Assembly (NCBI GenBank): GCA_009602735.1
Contig: WELA01006381.1
Coordinates: 124,001 to 188,000 of the forward strand
Direction: 5' to 3'
DNA from: Mesotaenium endlicherianum
Taxonomy: Eukaryota > Streptophyta > Zygnematophyceae > Zygnematales > Mesotaeniaceae
Length of the DNA: 64,000 nucleotides
Below the pieces are notes generated by a model. That model was given only the letters and a program-made list of their open reading frames with translations, searched no databases and had not been told where the DNA came from. Shown in pieces: positions 1 to 11,794 of the stretch. The stretch's first letter is position 1; the number at the start of each line of letters is the position of its first letter. A program made the translations under genes and the position numbers.

Positions 1-520
1 CTCGCACAAGTCGCTTGTCCACCGCCCTCGTTTATACGCGGGTCGGCGGACTGGTAAGCTCCAAGTCGCGGCCTAAATGTGAATTTGGACATCCGGGCCA
101 ATCCGGACGCATTTTGAACTTCTTATTTCCAAAATTTCACGAAACGAGGACGACAAGAGGTGGTCTCAATTTTATTTTCACCAGTCTCCATTTTGAGTGG
201 ATTTGCTTGCATGATGAAGTTCCTGCCAGCCAACTCCAGCCACCTCCAGCTTGCTCCAGCTCCTTCTATCGCCTCGAATCTTGTGGGTGTCGGTGAGGCC
301 AATCGGGTGATTCATATCCCACCTTCAAGGAGACTGGCCAATCTCATGGTCAACCACTACGGATAAGTCACCTACGCTTACGGCACCCCAATTGGCCGAC
401 CTTCCCTTGCACATTTCCGATGTAGTTCGCGACCTGTATCTCTGCCCCCCCTAGGTCTCAACATTGAGCTCACTTCGGCAGTGATCGTTGCCAGGAAGTG
501 CTTTCTACCTTAGCGGCATC
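1..520 (+). promoter_or_regulatory. Upstream region of LHCB6
   Basis: This stretch lies directly upstream of the CP24 start codon. A GGATAAG I-box (GATA-type element often found in light-regulated plant promoters) is at 361-367, and a palindromic CCAATTGG is at 388-395. The I-box/CCAAT pairing resembles antenna-gene promoters, but the motifs are short and could be chance. I see no convincing TATA box. The start-codon context (A at -3, G at +4) is favourable. The transcription start cannot be placed, and a 5' UTR intron cannot be excluded. Confidence 0.35.
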
Positions 521-1638
521 ATGGCTGCCCTTACCCTCTCTGGCTCCGCCGTCGTATTGAAGTCGGTTTTTCTTGGCAATGCCGAAAGGCTGAGCTCCGT
601 AAGCAAGTCGCATGTGGCTGTCAGCAATGGCTCCCGTGTATTTGCAATGGCCACCAAGGTGGTGAAGAAGGTGACAGCCAGGGCCAAGAGCACAGGATCT
701 GGTGGTCCGCAGACTTGGTTGCCGGGCGTGAACTTTCCTGCGCTGACAAATCCTGAGTGGCTGGACCGCAGGTATGGAATCCCCTAATCAGAACACTTCA
801 AACAGAACGCAACGTGGTTGGCACCCTCGCTGGCCCTTGTACGTTCTACGCTGGGCTGCATGGATTTATGGCGGTCAATGTCTGACTTATTTTGATCTAC
901 CTCTTTCTGCTTGCAGCCTTCCAGGCGACTTCGGCTTCGACCCTCTCGGTTTGGGTAAATTTTCCCTTCCTAGCTGTATACATTTTTGCCAATGCAGCAG
1001 TTACAGTTATTAAGTGGTCTCATCAGTGTCCCAAGTTTTAATTATTCCGCAAGTTGATGTATGGTTTCGGTGGGCTATGCTGACATTGGCCAATTTTGGC
1101 CGTGTCGGGTGTGACAGGGAAGGACCCAGCTGCCATTAAGTGGTACCGTGAAGCTGAGCTGATCCACGGCCGACTGGCGATGCTTGCTGTTCTTGGCATC
1201 TTTGTGGGTCAGTCTGTCTCTGGCATTCCCTGGTTCGAGGCCGGTGCAGCCCCTGGAGCAGTGGCTCCTTTCTCATTCGGCTCTCTGCTCGGAACTCAGC
1301 TGCTACTTACAGGTTGGGTAGAGACTAAGCGTGGTGTTGACTTCTTCAATCCCGGTACTCAGGCACTGGAGTGGGGTTTCCCGTGGTATGACGACGGGGA
1401 GACTGCTGAGAACTTTGCCAACAGCACTGGACAGCAGGGATACCCAGGTGGCCGATTCTTTGACCCTTTGAGCTTGGCTGGCAAGGTTCAGGGAGGCAAG
1501 TATGTACCAGACTTTGATAAGTTGGCAATCCTCCAGAAGGCAGAAATTAAACATGCCAGGTTGGCGATGGTTGCTATGCTCATCTTTTATTTCGAGGCAA
1601 ATGGTGGCCAAACTCCTTTGGGAGCGCTGGGCTTGTAA
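521..1638 (+). CDS. LHCB6: Chlorophyll a/b-binding protein CP24 (LHCB6), three exons
   Basis: This is the nuclear gene for the minor monomeric photosystem II antenna CP24, which links major LHCII trimers to the PSII core and takes part in photoprotection in the thylakoid. Exons are 521-771, 917-954 and 1118-1638, with GT-AG introns of 145 and 163 bp. The spliced product has 269 residues against about 258 in flowering plants. Residues 1 to about 45 look like a chloroplast transit peptide. Then come [18 protein letters not shown] (85-97), helix B with the chlorophyll-ligand motif ELIHGRLAM (about 110-118), the [12 protein letters not shown] helix, the CP24-typical [11 protein letters not shown], and helix A with EIKHARLAM (about 239-247). 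It ends GALGL as in plant CP24. The ATG at 521 is chosen because the frame upstream has no other ATG. The first LHC motif has L where flowering plants have W. No defect is seen, so I take it as functional. Confidence 0.94.
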
Positions 1639-4592
1639 ATATTAGATCGTATAACCTACTTCAACTCTATTTTATCAGGTCAAATGATGGCTCCCGGATA
1701 AGCTGTTGCTTAATAGTTCTATTGCCTTTCCAGCAAAGCGTGGTTTTGCTGCAGCCTTTTCATGGTCACCCACAGCTGGCTCATCATCAGAGTAGGTGTT
1801 GGCTCCAGCACTGGAGAACAGATTCTTTGGTGCTAGTACGTACATAGATTTATCGTGGGAAGGCCATACGTGAAGCATAATAGCTCTTGCCTGCCTCGTG
1901 CTTTTCTATATGCTGTGAAAACCTCAAGATTATGCAATGAGCACCCTTCAAAGGCTCACGTTTTATTGGTATCCTGGGATTCTTTGCATCTTCACGGGCA
2001 GGCTGATTAATGCTTGGCTGGCAATATGTTGGTGCCTGTTCACATTGTAATGTTAGGGGCAAAGTGGTACTGAAATCTCTGGAGGTCTTGGATGTCTTCA
2101 ATGCCTTCATTGTTCAACACCATTCTCGAATAAAACAGTACCTTGCATTTCATAATGTTGCAGGCAGTCTTGTTGAACATGGTATCAACCTGAAACAATA
2201 CGAGCGTTTTGCAAAAGTCACCGTGAAGGTTAGTTTTGGCTACAAGGTTGTAATGCCATTTGGTGTCATCCTTACGTAAATACCTGTGACATAGTCTTCT
2301 GGCAAGATTTGTAAGTGCCATTAATTGCACTTCAGGCGATGGATGCGCATGTAGGTGGGTCAATTGCATCTCATGTCCACTTTGACAGCTTAGTTGTAGC
2401 AGGCAACAAAAAGCTTGATGTCCTTATTGAATGAGGATCACTCCTGACCTGGCATATTTGCCTAGACTATCTCAACCGCGTCAATAACATCATGCCCATG
2501 TATGTGTCAACTACTTCGCTGTACCCCAATATATCAAATGAGAGCAGGTTATGTATGAGGTCCTTCTTGGCTTCTTGACCACCAGCCACCATAGTAATGC
2601 TGAGCAAATGCCAGCTGCAAAAACGTTGTGATGTAGTGGTTCACTCAACCTCATTACAGTTGGCGTTCGGATCCAAGTAGCCACATCTTTACAAAAACTT
2701 GAATTCTAGTGATTGCTTTATAACCTTACTCAAGTTTGATGTCACATAATTCTCCTATGCAGCGAGCAACCTTTCGTTGCAGACATGAAGGTTGCAGGCC
2801 ACCTCAAACTGAAAGTCCATCATCGCTACCTACCAACCTCTTGCTCAACAGCTAGGGACACCTTGTGCTCCGAGTCGTCCTCCGGCTCGCTTGCCTTTAC
2901 TGCGACCTCCAATTGCGACCACCCACGTCTCCAATAAGTGAGCAATGATGTGCTTGATTCGTGGGTCGTGAAGTAGAGGCAGACGAGACTTCTAATATCC
3001 TTGACACGCTCCTCCCACCATCACGCGGTATTGCTTCAGCTCGCGGTGCGAGTGCATGACACATACGTTATGGCTTTATTCATCGTTCATAGAAACTAGA
3101 TAAATAAACAGCAGCTGCAATCAGAGTACACGTTGGAAGAAAGTGATGGAACGGCTTTGTTTTGTTAAGGTCCCTTTAGGACTTCGAGACATTCAATTGA
3201 TTGACTTAGACTCCCTTGGTACACCAACGGGCTCGTGAGCCCTGGCTTGGTGATTGGCTTCGTGGCGAGCGTGGCCACGTCAGGCTGCAGGCATACCTCG
3301 TCGTGGCAAGAGTAGGGACCAGGTGCACACGGAGTGTAAGGTACTGATAAGTCTACAAACTTGGTGCAGAGGTGAGCAGTTTTAAGACAATTCCGGCACA
3401 ATGTCACTCATGCTTTAGTTTACAGTCATGCTTGAGTTGCAGTTCTTTCCACTAGCGTGTGATACATGAGTAACAAGTTAGTTCATAGTTGGGTCTCGAA
3501 GTCTGGCTGTTGGCAGCCAAGAGTTGTAGTAGACAAAATATTAAGTTGTGTGACACTGGTGGTAGACACTCCGAGCCGGGAGCAAGGCTTGGTGAGGGAC
3601 ATGTCTTGGCCAGGGTAGCTCGCTGGCTAAGTGTGGGCCGAGATGACCACGTTAGGTAGAGGTCGTTGGAAGAGCTTGAGCAGATGATACCTGGCTCTCA
3701 CCACCTGAATAGTCCTGTGCAGTATTGTTACCTGGTCCTGGCTGAGAGGTAGCAATGGTATATTTGCTAGAATAGCTACCAACCTGTGTACCATAGATCT
3801 TATGTGGCTGGCCAGCTTGAAAGTGGCACCATGAGCAGATGGATAGCCATGTCTAGCATTGTGGCCTCGGTACCTGAGAGTAGGCAGCTTAGGAGGAGCT
3901 TCCAAGCCGCCATGAGCTGGTGAGAACAAGGAAGAGCAAGCTTTGTACTTGGCAATTGGCAAGGGAGTGAGGTTACAATGCTTTTGGTTTGAAATTGTTG
4001 TGTGAGTGTATGTTGCAAATCTCGAGTGCGTGTGCTTGCATACTTGGTGCCTAGATGTCGCAGAGTGAGGACTTCGTGAAACTTTAGACATATAGAGTTT
4101 GCTTATCGCCCGTGTGTGGATAGCTTAATCATGGACAGATTTTAAAGAATCGTTCCTAACCGGAGCCTCGGGCTGAACTTGACTTTTTATTGGTATCCAA
4201 GCTTCAATACAAGCAGCATCAAATTGCAAGCAAGTCAGTGAGAACTTGAAGGGGACAAAGACTCATATAACTGCAAGTTCTCCGTGCACACATGCACTCT
4301 AACTTGGGAGAAAACCCCCACAGCTTTGCCTGACAGTATTTTTGAAGTTGATGTGCCATAGACAACAGTAGAGTTGTCAACACTACCCTGAGAACAACCT
4401 ATCCAAAATCTCGACAATTTTGCAGCCAAGCGCAACCTTCAAACGCGTCTAATCGTCCTAGTTAAGTTGTCCACAAGTCCCATACATGCAAAAGGGAGCG
4501 CCTATCTTCGAGTGTCGATGACATCCTTCAGCTGTTGATCCGGAGTCGTGGTCGGCAGTCTCAAACCGCCCTGTCAACGTTTGTTAAATGCG
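1639..4592. other. Intergenic stretch, nothing recognised
   Basis: No coding region, RNA gene or repeat could be supported here. An AATAAA at 2129-2134 lies about 490 bases after the LHCB6 stop and could be a distant polyadenylation signal, but the true 3' end is unknown. Open frames of up to about 150 codons exist on the minus strand (for example 3627-4091), without a recognisable domain. The base composition resembles the old transposon-derived DNA elsewhere in the window. Confidence 0.5.
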
Positions 4593-4596
4593 GGGT

Positions 4597-5690
4597 AAAT
4601 TACAAAATAATTACCACTAGTTCAGTTTCTTACAAAATCTACACCTACTTTCAAACTAATTACAAAACTACCACTTGCACATGTAAGCCTAGTCCACGTA
4701 GGCTTTGTGTGAATAAATGACATGCGACACGAGTTTGCACGCGACCCTACCTGACACATTACTTCTCTCTTTGTGTTGCAAAAAATTTCACATCGCTATT
4801 CTAAGTGACCCACCTTCACGAACAAAAATCTCTACGGACGCCACATTTTGGATGGACTCACTTCTCGCTACCTCCCTTTCTTCCTTCACTTTCACGCTCT
4901 AATTCATTGAAGCCCTTTGCCACGCCTCAAATTTGAAGACAACACTTTGAAGCACTTCAAAGTCCATAGCTGGGTCTGAACGGCGGCGGGTTAGGCAGGC
5001 CCAGGGTCGTTATGGTACACACACAAGCACATTTGTGTGGTCAGTGGAATTACCTAAATTGCCAAAAAAGAATGCAAACCCAAGGCCAAACCCATTGCTC
5101 CAACAAAACTACTTCGTATGGTGGTTAAATTAGGGGGATCAAGCTTGGGGGGTAGGCTTGCTTAGTGCCTCTAGGTTCTTTCGCCACCCGAGTACGAGTC
5201 TACTTAAATTCCCATGGATGTGCAGTTAAAATCGATGCGACTTGCTTTGATAGAGGACAGAAGAGCCACAGGCTATCCCAATGGCAATGTGCCATTAGTA
5301 AGAAACCACTTTTTTGCAGCCGCTAGATTAAGATTGATGTGACTTTATTCCTACGTGAAACAACAGGGAGTGCGATAATTAGTCTGTAAACATACAGGGT
5401 TTCAAGAAACTTGGTATGGAAAACATCTGTGGACCAATTTTTTGGCGTCCTTGGGGAGTATTGTTCGTGAAGGTGGGTAACCTACAAAAGTGGTGTAGAA
5501 AGTTGGAATACAAATAGAGAAATGGTGTGTGAAATAGGGTCGCGTGCGAATTCGTGTGGCACGTCATTTTTTCACGTAAGGCCTACATGGACTAGCCTTA
5601 CATGTGCTAGTGGTAGTTTTGTAGAGAGTCTAAAAGTAGGTGTAGATTTTGCAATAAACTGACGTTGTGGTAGAACTTTTATAACTTGTC
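4597..5690. repeat. Fold-back element with about 255-bp imperfect inverted repeats
   Basis: The left arm (about 4597-4851) and right arm (about 5434-5690) are inverted copies of each other over about 255 bases with scattered differences. Shared landmarks include CAAAATCTACACCTACTTT, ACAAAACTACCACT, GCACATGTAAG, GCACGCGACCCTA and CACCTTCACGAACAA. The central spacer of about 580 bp shows no transposase. Within each arm a short TTACAAAA/CTACCAC-like motif recurs. This is the architecture of a fold-back or long-inverted-repeat DNA transposon derivative. The outermost bases do not match cleanly, so the exact ends and target duplication are not fixed. Host-gene and hairpin-RNA origins are alternatives. 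Confidence 0.75.
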
Positions 5691-5943
5691 CTAAAATGTG
5701 TGTTGTGCCTGACCGCGTGGGACGCAAGGCATTCTCAGGTCTCTCGCGAAAAACACTAAGCACCTCAAGAATGTCAAATTCCTAATTGCCCAATTCTTCC
5801 ACTTTTTAGCCTCTCTCCATTTCAAGGGCAATAGACTACCTTCAGATAATTTTGTCACCTTCATCACACGTCCTTCATCGACAACATAAAATATATAAGA
5901 TGGCATAGCATCGAATGTGTCAAACTTCCCTCCAATTTTGTTG
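5691..5943 (-). pseudogene. Downstream half of an unrecognised reading frame split by the chromovirus
   Basis: Read on the minus strand, this segment continues the frame at 22043-22290 once one copy of the 5-bp target duplication AAGTG is counted. The empty site would have held an ATG-initiated frame of about 95 codons ending near 5691, beside the fold-back element. It includes the string MPSYIFYVVDEGRVMK. I recognise no domain. It may be an exon of a host gene or part of another transposon. A possible splice donor (AG/GTGC) lies in the frame, so the real coding end may differ. Confidence 0.4.
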
Positions 5944-5948
5944 AAGTG

Positions 5949-6633
5949 TGTAAGGTCATAGGATTGGTGAGTGCACTTTTGTGGTCATTTTGATACAAAA
6001 TTCATCGAATTTGGTGAAATATTGAGAAAGTTATGGATTTTTGAAGTTTTAATAATTTAAAGGTTGGTCAAAGACTGTCCTTAATTCGTGGTGAGCGCGA
6101 TTGTCGGATTAACCAACAGCGTCGAGCAATCTGGGCCGTTAGAGTGAATTTGAACCTTCACATAATTTCGGCTGACGCGGAGTGCTGACCAGGTCGATTT
6201 ACCTAGAAGTTTCGGATTAGCCTAGCGCGTCTAAGTTAGTATATTTTAGATATTTCGATGCATGCATGTGGACGTCAAATCAGCCCGGCACATCGGATGA
6301 GGCTGATCTGGTCTACTTCCGAATATTTTGGAAGGGACAATCTGACAAACACTTTTGTTGCTAAGCGGCCCTCCCTCCTAGGGGCGAGCAGTCGTCGTAG
6401 AAAACTATAAAGAGGCATAAGTTCTTGATTTCTCATCAGTTTCCACTTCTGTAAATTTCAACAAGTTTGTATTGACAAGGCCTTTCATTCTAGCCCATTT
6501 GTGAGAACTTTCTTGCAACTCAAAATGTTGAGTAATTTTTCTAAGCTTTCTTAGAGACATGCCGTTGCACTCTAGAATATGATTGGTTCCTCGTGAGTCA
6601 TTACGCTTCCACTAGGGCACTTCGCCCCTTTCA
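5949..6633 (+). repeat. 5' LTR of the chromovirus
   Basis: The 685-bp repeat starts TGTAAGGTCATAGGATTG and ends CGCCCCTTTCA. It aligns along its length with 21341-22042, with substitutions and small indels. A GCTAAGCGGCCCTCC string at 6360-6374 recurs in degenerate form elsewhere in the window. Confidence 0.93.
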
Positions 6634-6636
6634 TCT

Positions 6637-6650
6637 AGTATCAAAGCTGG
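6637..6650 (+). other. Primer-binding site, tRNA-iMet type
   Basis: AGTATCAAAGCTGG begins a few bases after the 5' LTR and resembles TGGTATCAGAGC, the sequence complementary to the 3' end of initiator tRNA-Met used by most plant LTR elements. Confidence 0.75.
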
Positions 6651-6670
6651 CTTAGTTTGCATATTATATC

Positions 6671-6867
6671 ATGGAGTCGCAGTCGGCAGCTGCAGGAGGC
6701 GAACATGTCGAGCATGTTAAGTGCGTGGAGCAGCAGGTAGCACCAACAATGATTAGAGAGCAACAAGAGATGCAGGCAATTCTAAGGCAAATGGCAAGTG
6801 CAATTGGAGGAGAAGTCTACACCCAATTTCAACAAAATATGCGCGCGGAGGTGGAGAGAATGGTGCA
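6671..6867 (+). mobile_element. N-terminal part of the chromovirus gag
   Basis: The gag frame opens at the ATG at 6671, soon after the primer site. It encodes a glutamine- and glutamate-rich helical segment (MESQSAAAGG..., EQQEMQAILRQM). The later hAT-like element follows directly, and gag-coding sequence resumes near 16459. It is identified from position and from continuity with the gag domain further on. Confidence 0.7.
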
Positions 6868-7116
6868 AGTTGTTGCAGGATTACGCCGTACGTCGTACTG
6901 GCCGACCTTCGTACGCTTAATTAAGCGTACTGAGTTGATACGCACGTACTAAGCGTACGAGATTTGGTTCACTCGTGCGCACCGTCCCGTAACGCTTTGT
7001 CAGGCTCCATATGTTTTGGTTCACTTGTGACTTTGAGTATAGCGTCAATTGACGCGATTAAAGCATGTAACAACTATCATTTCAGGGATGTGTAGCAACG
7101 GCGAGAAGTAAAAAAT

Positions 7117-7828
7117 TGTAAGGGGGAAGGGTGCGGGGAGTGCGCCCATACACACTCACGCACCCTCACCCGCGAGTGGAAGCGTGCACGAGGACCTTTC
7201 CTAGTTGCATACACAAGGTGGAGTGGCCTGGTGGTATGCCACCCTTGCAAGAGTTAGAGGGCTACATGAGAGAGGAGTGGAAAAGAACTCACTCTATTAA
7301 GAAAAGTCGTGTACAAGATAAGAAGGTTAGACTAGACTAAGCCCCCTTTACTTCCTTATGCTTCCCATTTATCCTTTAACTCTAAGTGTCCTCTCTAGCA
7401 AGGTACCTCCAGAACCTTCTCCTATGGCTCCTTCCATGTACTTGACCTTGCCTAGTTGGACAAGCTAGCACACTCACACGCACACAATCACACTCTAGAA
7501 TATTCTACTACACAATCCACTAACTCCTCACGGAGTTTCTAGAAATTCCACGATCACTTTGGCACTCTACGTAATTGTACGTACTTTCTGGAACCCTCAT
7601 GTTTCAATGTCCTACTTTCTGGACTCCAACCGAAATTTTCGTCACTGGACCTGTCCTTGTCACTAAATAGAATCTGTGACATTAAAAACTCACTAAAAAC
7701 TTCCAAAATTCATAACTATCTCAATACTTGTCCAAATGACTTGAAATAAAGGCCAAAGTTCTTCTAAAATCACACTCTATGCATATAAAATACTAGAAAG
7801 AAACAAACTACACTTTCATAACCTTACA
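7117..7828 (-). repeat. 3' LTR (element orientation) of the young LTR element
   Basis: This 712-bp copy runs TGTAAGGGGGAAGG to CATAACCTTACA on the + strand and matches 11083-11794. The adjoining interior on the minus strand carries a purine-rich tract, and next to it a GACGTCGCATCTTGAG string that also precedes the 3' LTR of the 16-kb chromovirus. The two families are therefore related. Confidence 0.93.
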
Positions 7829-9627
7829 TCATCCCCCTCCTCAAGATGCGACGTCCTCGGCGCATACTAAGCATAAGTGACGTAATATGAGGAATCGAGC
7901 TCACATATACGCTAGAAAAACACATATTCACATATATTATACAAGTTGCAGGTCTTGAACAGGCTCCAGGTTGATACTCATTACTCCAAACTTGCTCCAC
8001 TTAGTGAAAGCTCCATCGCATACATTGTCTCCACACATGGCGTCTCCTTACACAAGTGCATCTTCTCTTCAACTCCTTCGTCTTGGAATAGGCCAATATC
8101 TTCATAAGGGCTGTAACATACTCCCTCCATCAACTCCACATACTCCAAAGCTGGATCCAAGGCATAATAGTCCGCCAAATCGCCAAAATACTCATTTTTC
8201 GCCCTCTTGGACAAGTGGCAGCTCCTCGTCGCGCCATGTGGCTTACTCGTGGTGCTCTTATAATTTTGACCAGATTACATCATGAACCTAAGTCCACTAT
8301 GTTCCTGAACCTTCTGGTACCCTTAGCTACCTCTAGCTCTAAGCCATACTCCTTGTAGAGGTATTGCACTCTCTCACTCGTGTGCGTGACTCGTGGTGAC
8401 CTCTCAAGACGCCAAGTGGCACCCCCCTGACTTTTTTTGACATTTTTAGCCTGAAAGTTGTGTAATCTACATAATATCTCCCCTTTGAACTCACTGGTAT
8501 GCTTTGTTTCTCCTGATTCCAAGCCTAAGACCATGATACCAGATTGCGCCTTGCCTCACACATGTGGCTCGCACGGCAGTCCAGCAGACCGCCATGTGGC
8601 ACTGTCAGGACTTAAATTAATATTTTTATAAAAAAAATTACTTTTTCTGAATCTCAACCCATAGGACTACCTCTCCACAAAATTTCAGAGTCTGAATCAA
8701 AGTCTAACACTCAAATGAGATCGTCACTTTGTGCCTCATGCTCGTAGGACGCACACGCGCGCAACATGGATAAAGCTCCCGCGCCTACAAATGGCACATG
8801 CTTAAACCCCTGATTCTGAAACTTGACTATGACTCAAGGAAGGCCTCATACTAGGCCTCTCACATCATGTAGGACTTCTAGTGAAAATATTACCCACTCT
8901 CTCCTAAGTAGGCAAAAAGTAGCCAAAATCTGCCAACTTTAAACCTCGCGCTCGCCTACCCGTAAAACCCTCAAACATAGACAGATTTGAGTATCTTCCA
9001 AGCTCTTGCTCTCAAACTTCTTTCCACTTCACATCTCTTAGTTACAACTGAACTCATGGGACTGGTTTGACCTTGCTTACAAGCACTATAAACAACTATA
9101 ACACTCCCCCCCCTCATCATGAAGGTAAGGCGCTTACCACTCGAGTGTCCAAGTCCAGATTTTACGCCTCTCTCGTGCTTGCTTGTATAGGCGCTGATTC
9201 TCCTAGCTTCATGTCCAGGTCTTTGTCATATATCTCCATCTTAGGCAGGACATATCAGCCCCATAACACTTGGTCTCCTCCTCATAGGTCCATATCCATA
9301 AAGTCGTAGTCTCCATCAAGCGACGATAGTAATCTTCACAAGGCATGAGCGCGTAGTCTCGCTCGTGGTGCACCAAACTCCATCATAGTCTTCTCCTTGG
9401 CTAGATGCTCACTCCCACATACCTCTGGCTCTTCTTGAAGGTCAGCCTTCACACAAGGCTCCAAGAAACACATCTGGAACGCCTCCAAGAGCTCCATAAC
9501 TTGGGCATACGCACATACTCTTAGTGCTTGCACCTCATCTTGTGCACGCACACACGTCGTCTTGCAAGCGGGCTTCTCTTGAGCTCACTTTCTAGGAGCT
9601 CCTCCACTTGAGCAGTTGGGGTCTGCT

Positions 9628-9831
9628 CTATATATGAGCAAGGGGATCATACACCTCTACTTGCTCCACCGGCGATGTACATTCGCCAAGGTTGTTAGGA
9701 GGCACGCTTGCTCCGTGTGATGACCGGGCCAAGGTCACCAAAACAAGCGCTTCTCCTTCACCTTCACCTTCCCGCGTCGCTTCTTTGCTAGCGGGCTGAA
9801 GATAGCTACTTGTGGTCATATCTACCTCCAC
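9628..9831 (-). mobile_element. Relic of gypsy polyprotein linker inside the young LTR element
   Basis: This minus-strand frame of 67 codons contains ALVLVTLARSSHGASV and a V-E-Q-V-E-V segment. It aligns with LILVALARSSDGASV and its surroundings just upstream of the reverse transcriptase in the 16-kb chromovirus (about 18202-18430). This shows where the reduced element came from. Other minus-strand frames in the interior (8280-8534, 9336-9551, 10123-10374) are acidic and unrecognised. Confidence 0.6.
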
Positions 9832-11082
9832 CTATTTCACTATCCTCACTTGACCATACTCCTCCTCGGTCTTCACTTGACCCGTGCACTAAAGCACTAG
9901 AGGATAGGCTACTCTCTTTGTGCAACTCCTTCCACATGCTTAGCTTCTTGAGTGCACTCTAGCCTTGGTCACCCCAATGACACTTCTTACTACTAAACCC
10001 AGCTTGCCTTGGTGCTCTACTTTCACATGAAGAGCTTCCATAGATGCACCAAAATCTGCCCCTTAACTATGCCATCACACAACTAATGGCACACACGCTT
10101 CAAGTGGGAGACATCTCTTGCACTAGCCCTCTTGCACCAACTTCATACCTTGCTTCTTCTTCCACACCATAGGCTTGTCTTCATCATAGTTCTCAACTCC
10201 ATATACTCCGTAGTACTCTCCTCCATAAGAAAAGAGAAATCTGAACTTGAAAGGCTCCATCTCCATCTCTCCTCTTTGAAGAAAAATCTCGAATACTTCT
10301 TCTTCTTGCTCCAAGCCTTCTCCACGGTGCTTCTCTTCACTTGAGGCTTCTTCTATCTCCATACAAGGTACCAAGCTCCATCATGGCTGGCCTCAAATAA
10401 CCAGTGGCTACATAGGAGTGATGCAAGGCAACCCAAATCTGGCCACATACTTGGCCAACTTGGTGCAACACCCCGGTGCACCCTCTCTTGAGCTCCTCAT
10501 GAGCTCCTCTTGAGCTTGCGAGTGCTATGCCCGCCAAAGCTCCTAGACTTGCAAGTACACATGCTTGCTAAGTCCCTGGTTGCCTACCCTTAAAATCTGC
10601 TCCACCTTCATTGAAGATTTGAAATAAAGATGGGCACACACTCCTTTCTAGCCACTATCACCTCTATGCTAAGCCCCCTCGTCAAAGAAAGAGCTTAACA
10701 CTAAAGAGCTTGCATCTTCAAGGAAGAATCCAGCCGTGTGAACTCCAGATTCTCTTCATGCTCGTATGTCTCCATACTCAAGCAAAGGCTGCTCTATATT
10801 ACTTATATCACTACCATGCTTGGGCAACCTTCTCATACTACAAAGAAGACGTACAACAATCTGGTTGCATCCAAGTTGACACTTCTTGGAGCACCTCCCT
10901 CTTCCATCTCCTCCCTCCTTCAAGAGAGTGAGATGCTAGCTTGCATCAACGTCTTCATGGCTGCCCTTAGCAACTTATAAATCATCCTTGCTTCTCCTCT
11001 CTACCCTCTCTACACTCCTACAAGCATCACCAACCAAAGCTCCCTCCTCCAAATGAAGCAACTAGGTAGCTCCGATACCATG

Positions 11083-11794
11083 TGAAAGGGGGAAGGGTGC
11101 GGGGAGTGCGCCCATACACACTCACGCACCCTCACCCGCGAGTGGAAGCGTGCACGAGGACCTTTCCTAGTTGCATACACAAGGTGGAGTGGCCTGGTGG
11201 TATGCCACCCTTGCAAGAGTTAGAGGGCTACATGAGAGAGGAGTGGAAAAGAACTCACTCTATTAAGAAAAGTCGTGTACAAGATAAGAAGGTTAGACTA
11301 GACTAAGCCCCCTTTACTTCCTTATGCTTCCCATTTATCCTTTAACTCTAAGTGTCCTCTCTAGCAAGGTACCTCCAGAACCTTCTCCTATGGCTCCTTC
11401 CATGTACTTGACCTTGCCTAGTTGGACAAGCTAGCACACTCACACGCACACAATCACACTCTAGAATATTCTACTACACAATCCACTAACTCCTCACGGA
11501 GTTTCTAGAAATTCCACGATCACTTTGGCACTCTACGTAATTGTACGTACTTTCTGGAACCCTCATGTTTCAATGTCCTACTTTCTGGACTCCAACCGAA
11601 ATTTTCGTCACTGGACCTGTCCTTGTCACTAAATAGAATCTGTGACATTAAAAACTCACTAAAAACTTCCAAAATTCATAACTATCTCAATACTTGTCCA
11701 AATGACTTGAAATAAAGGCCAAAGTTCTTCTAAAATCACACTCTATGCATATAAAATACTAGAAAGAAACAAACTACACTTTCATAACCTTACA
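11083..11794 (-). repeat. 5' LTR (element orientation) of the young LTR element
   Basis: This 712-bp copy is essentially identical to 7117-7828. On the + strand it starts TGAAAGGGGGAAGG immediately after the primer-site sequence GCTCCGATACCA and ends CATAACCTTACA before the duplication AAAAT. Confidence 0.93.

Larger units (their letters stand above)
7117..11794 (-). mobile_element. Young internally reduced gypsy-type LTR element (LARD-like)
   Basis: Two 712-bp LTRs (7117-7828 and 11083-11794) flank a 3.25-kb interior. The 5-bp duplication AAAAT is perfect (7112-7116, 11795-11799). On the minus strand a tRNA-iMet-type primer site (GCTCCGATACCA on the + strand, 11069-11080) adjoins the right LTR, and a purine-rich tract (7829-7845) adjoins the left LTR, so the element reads leftward. 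The LTRs look essentially identical by eye, making this the youngest insertion here. The interior lacks recognisable polymerase or integrase but retains a relic related to the protease-RT linker of the host chromovirus (9628-9831). It is best described as a non-autonomous derivative. A related solo LTR lies at 27209-27901. Confidence 0.9.

Noticed and set aside
2040-2369. Possible reverse transcriptase relic (VVMPFG on the + strand; a VLNNEGI-like string on the minus strand)
   Set aside because: Only isolated short strings match, and they point to opposite strands. Too weak to call.
3627-4091. Minus-strand frame of 154 codons
   Set aside because: No domain, no homologous frame elsewhere in the window, and no neighbouring exon signals.
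5691-5906. Independent small gene MPSYIF... on the minus strand
   Set aside because: The frame continues across the chromovirus insertion site, so it is a fragment of a longer frame rather than a gene with its own start at 5906.
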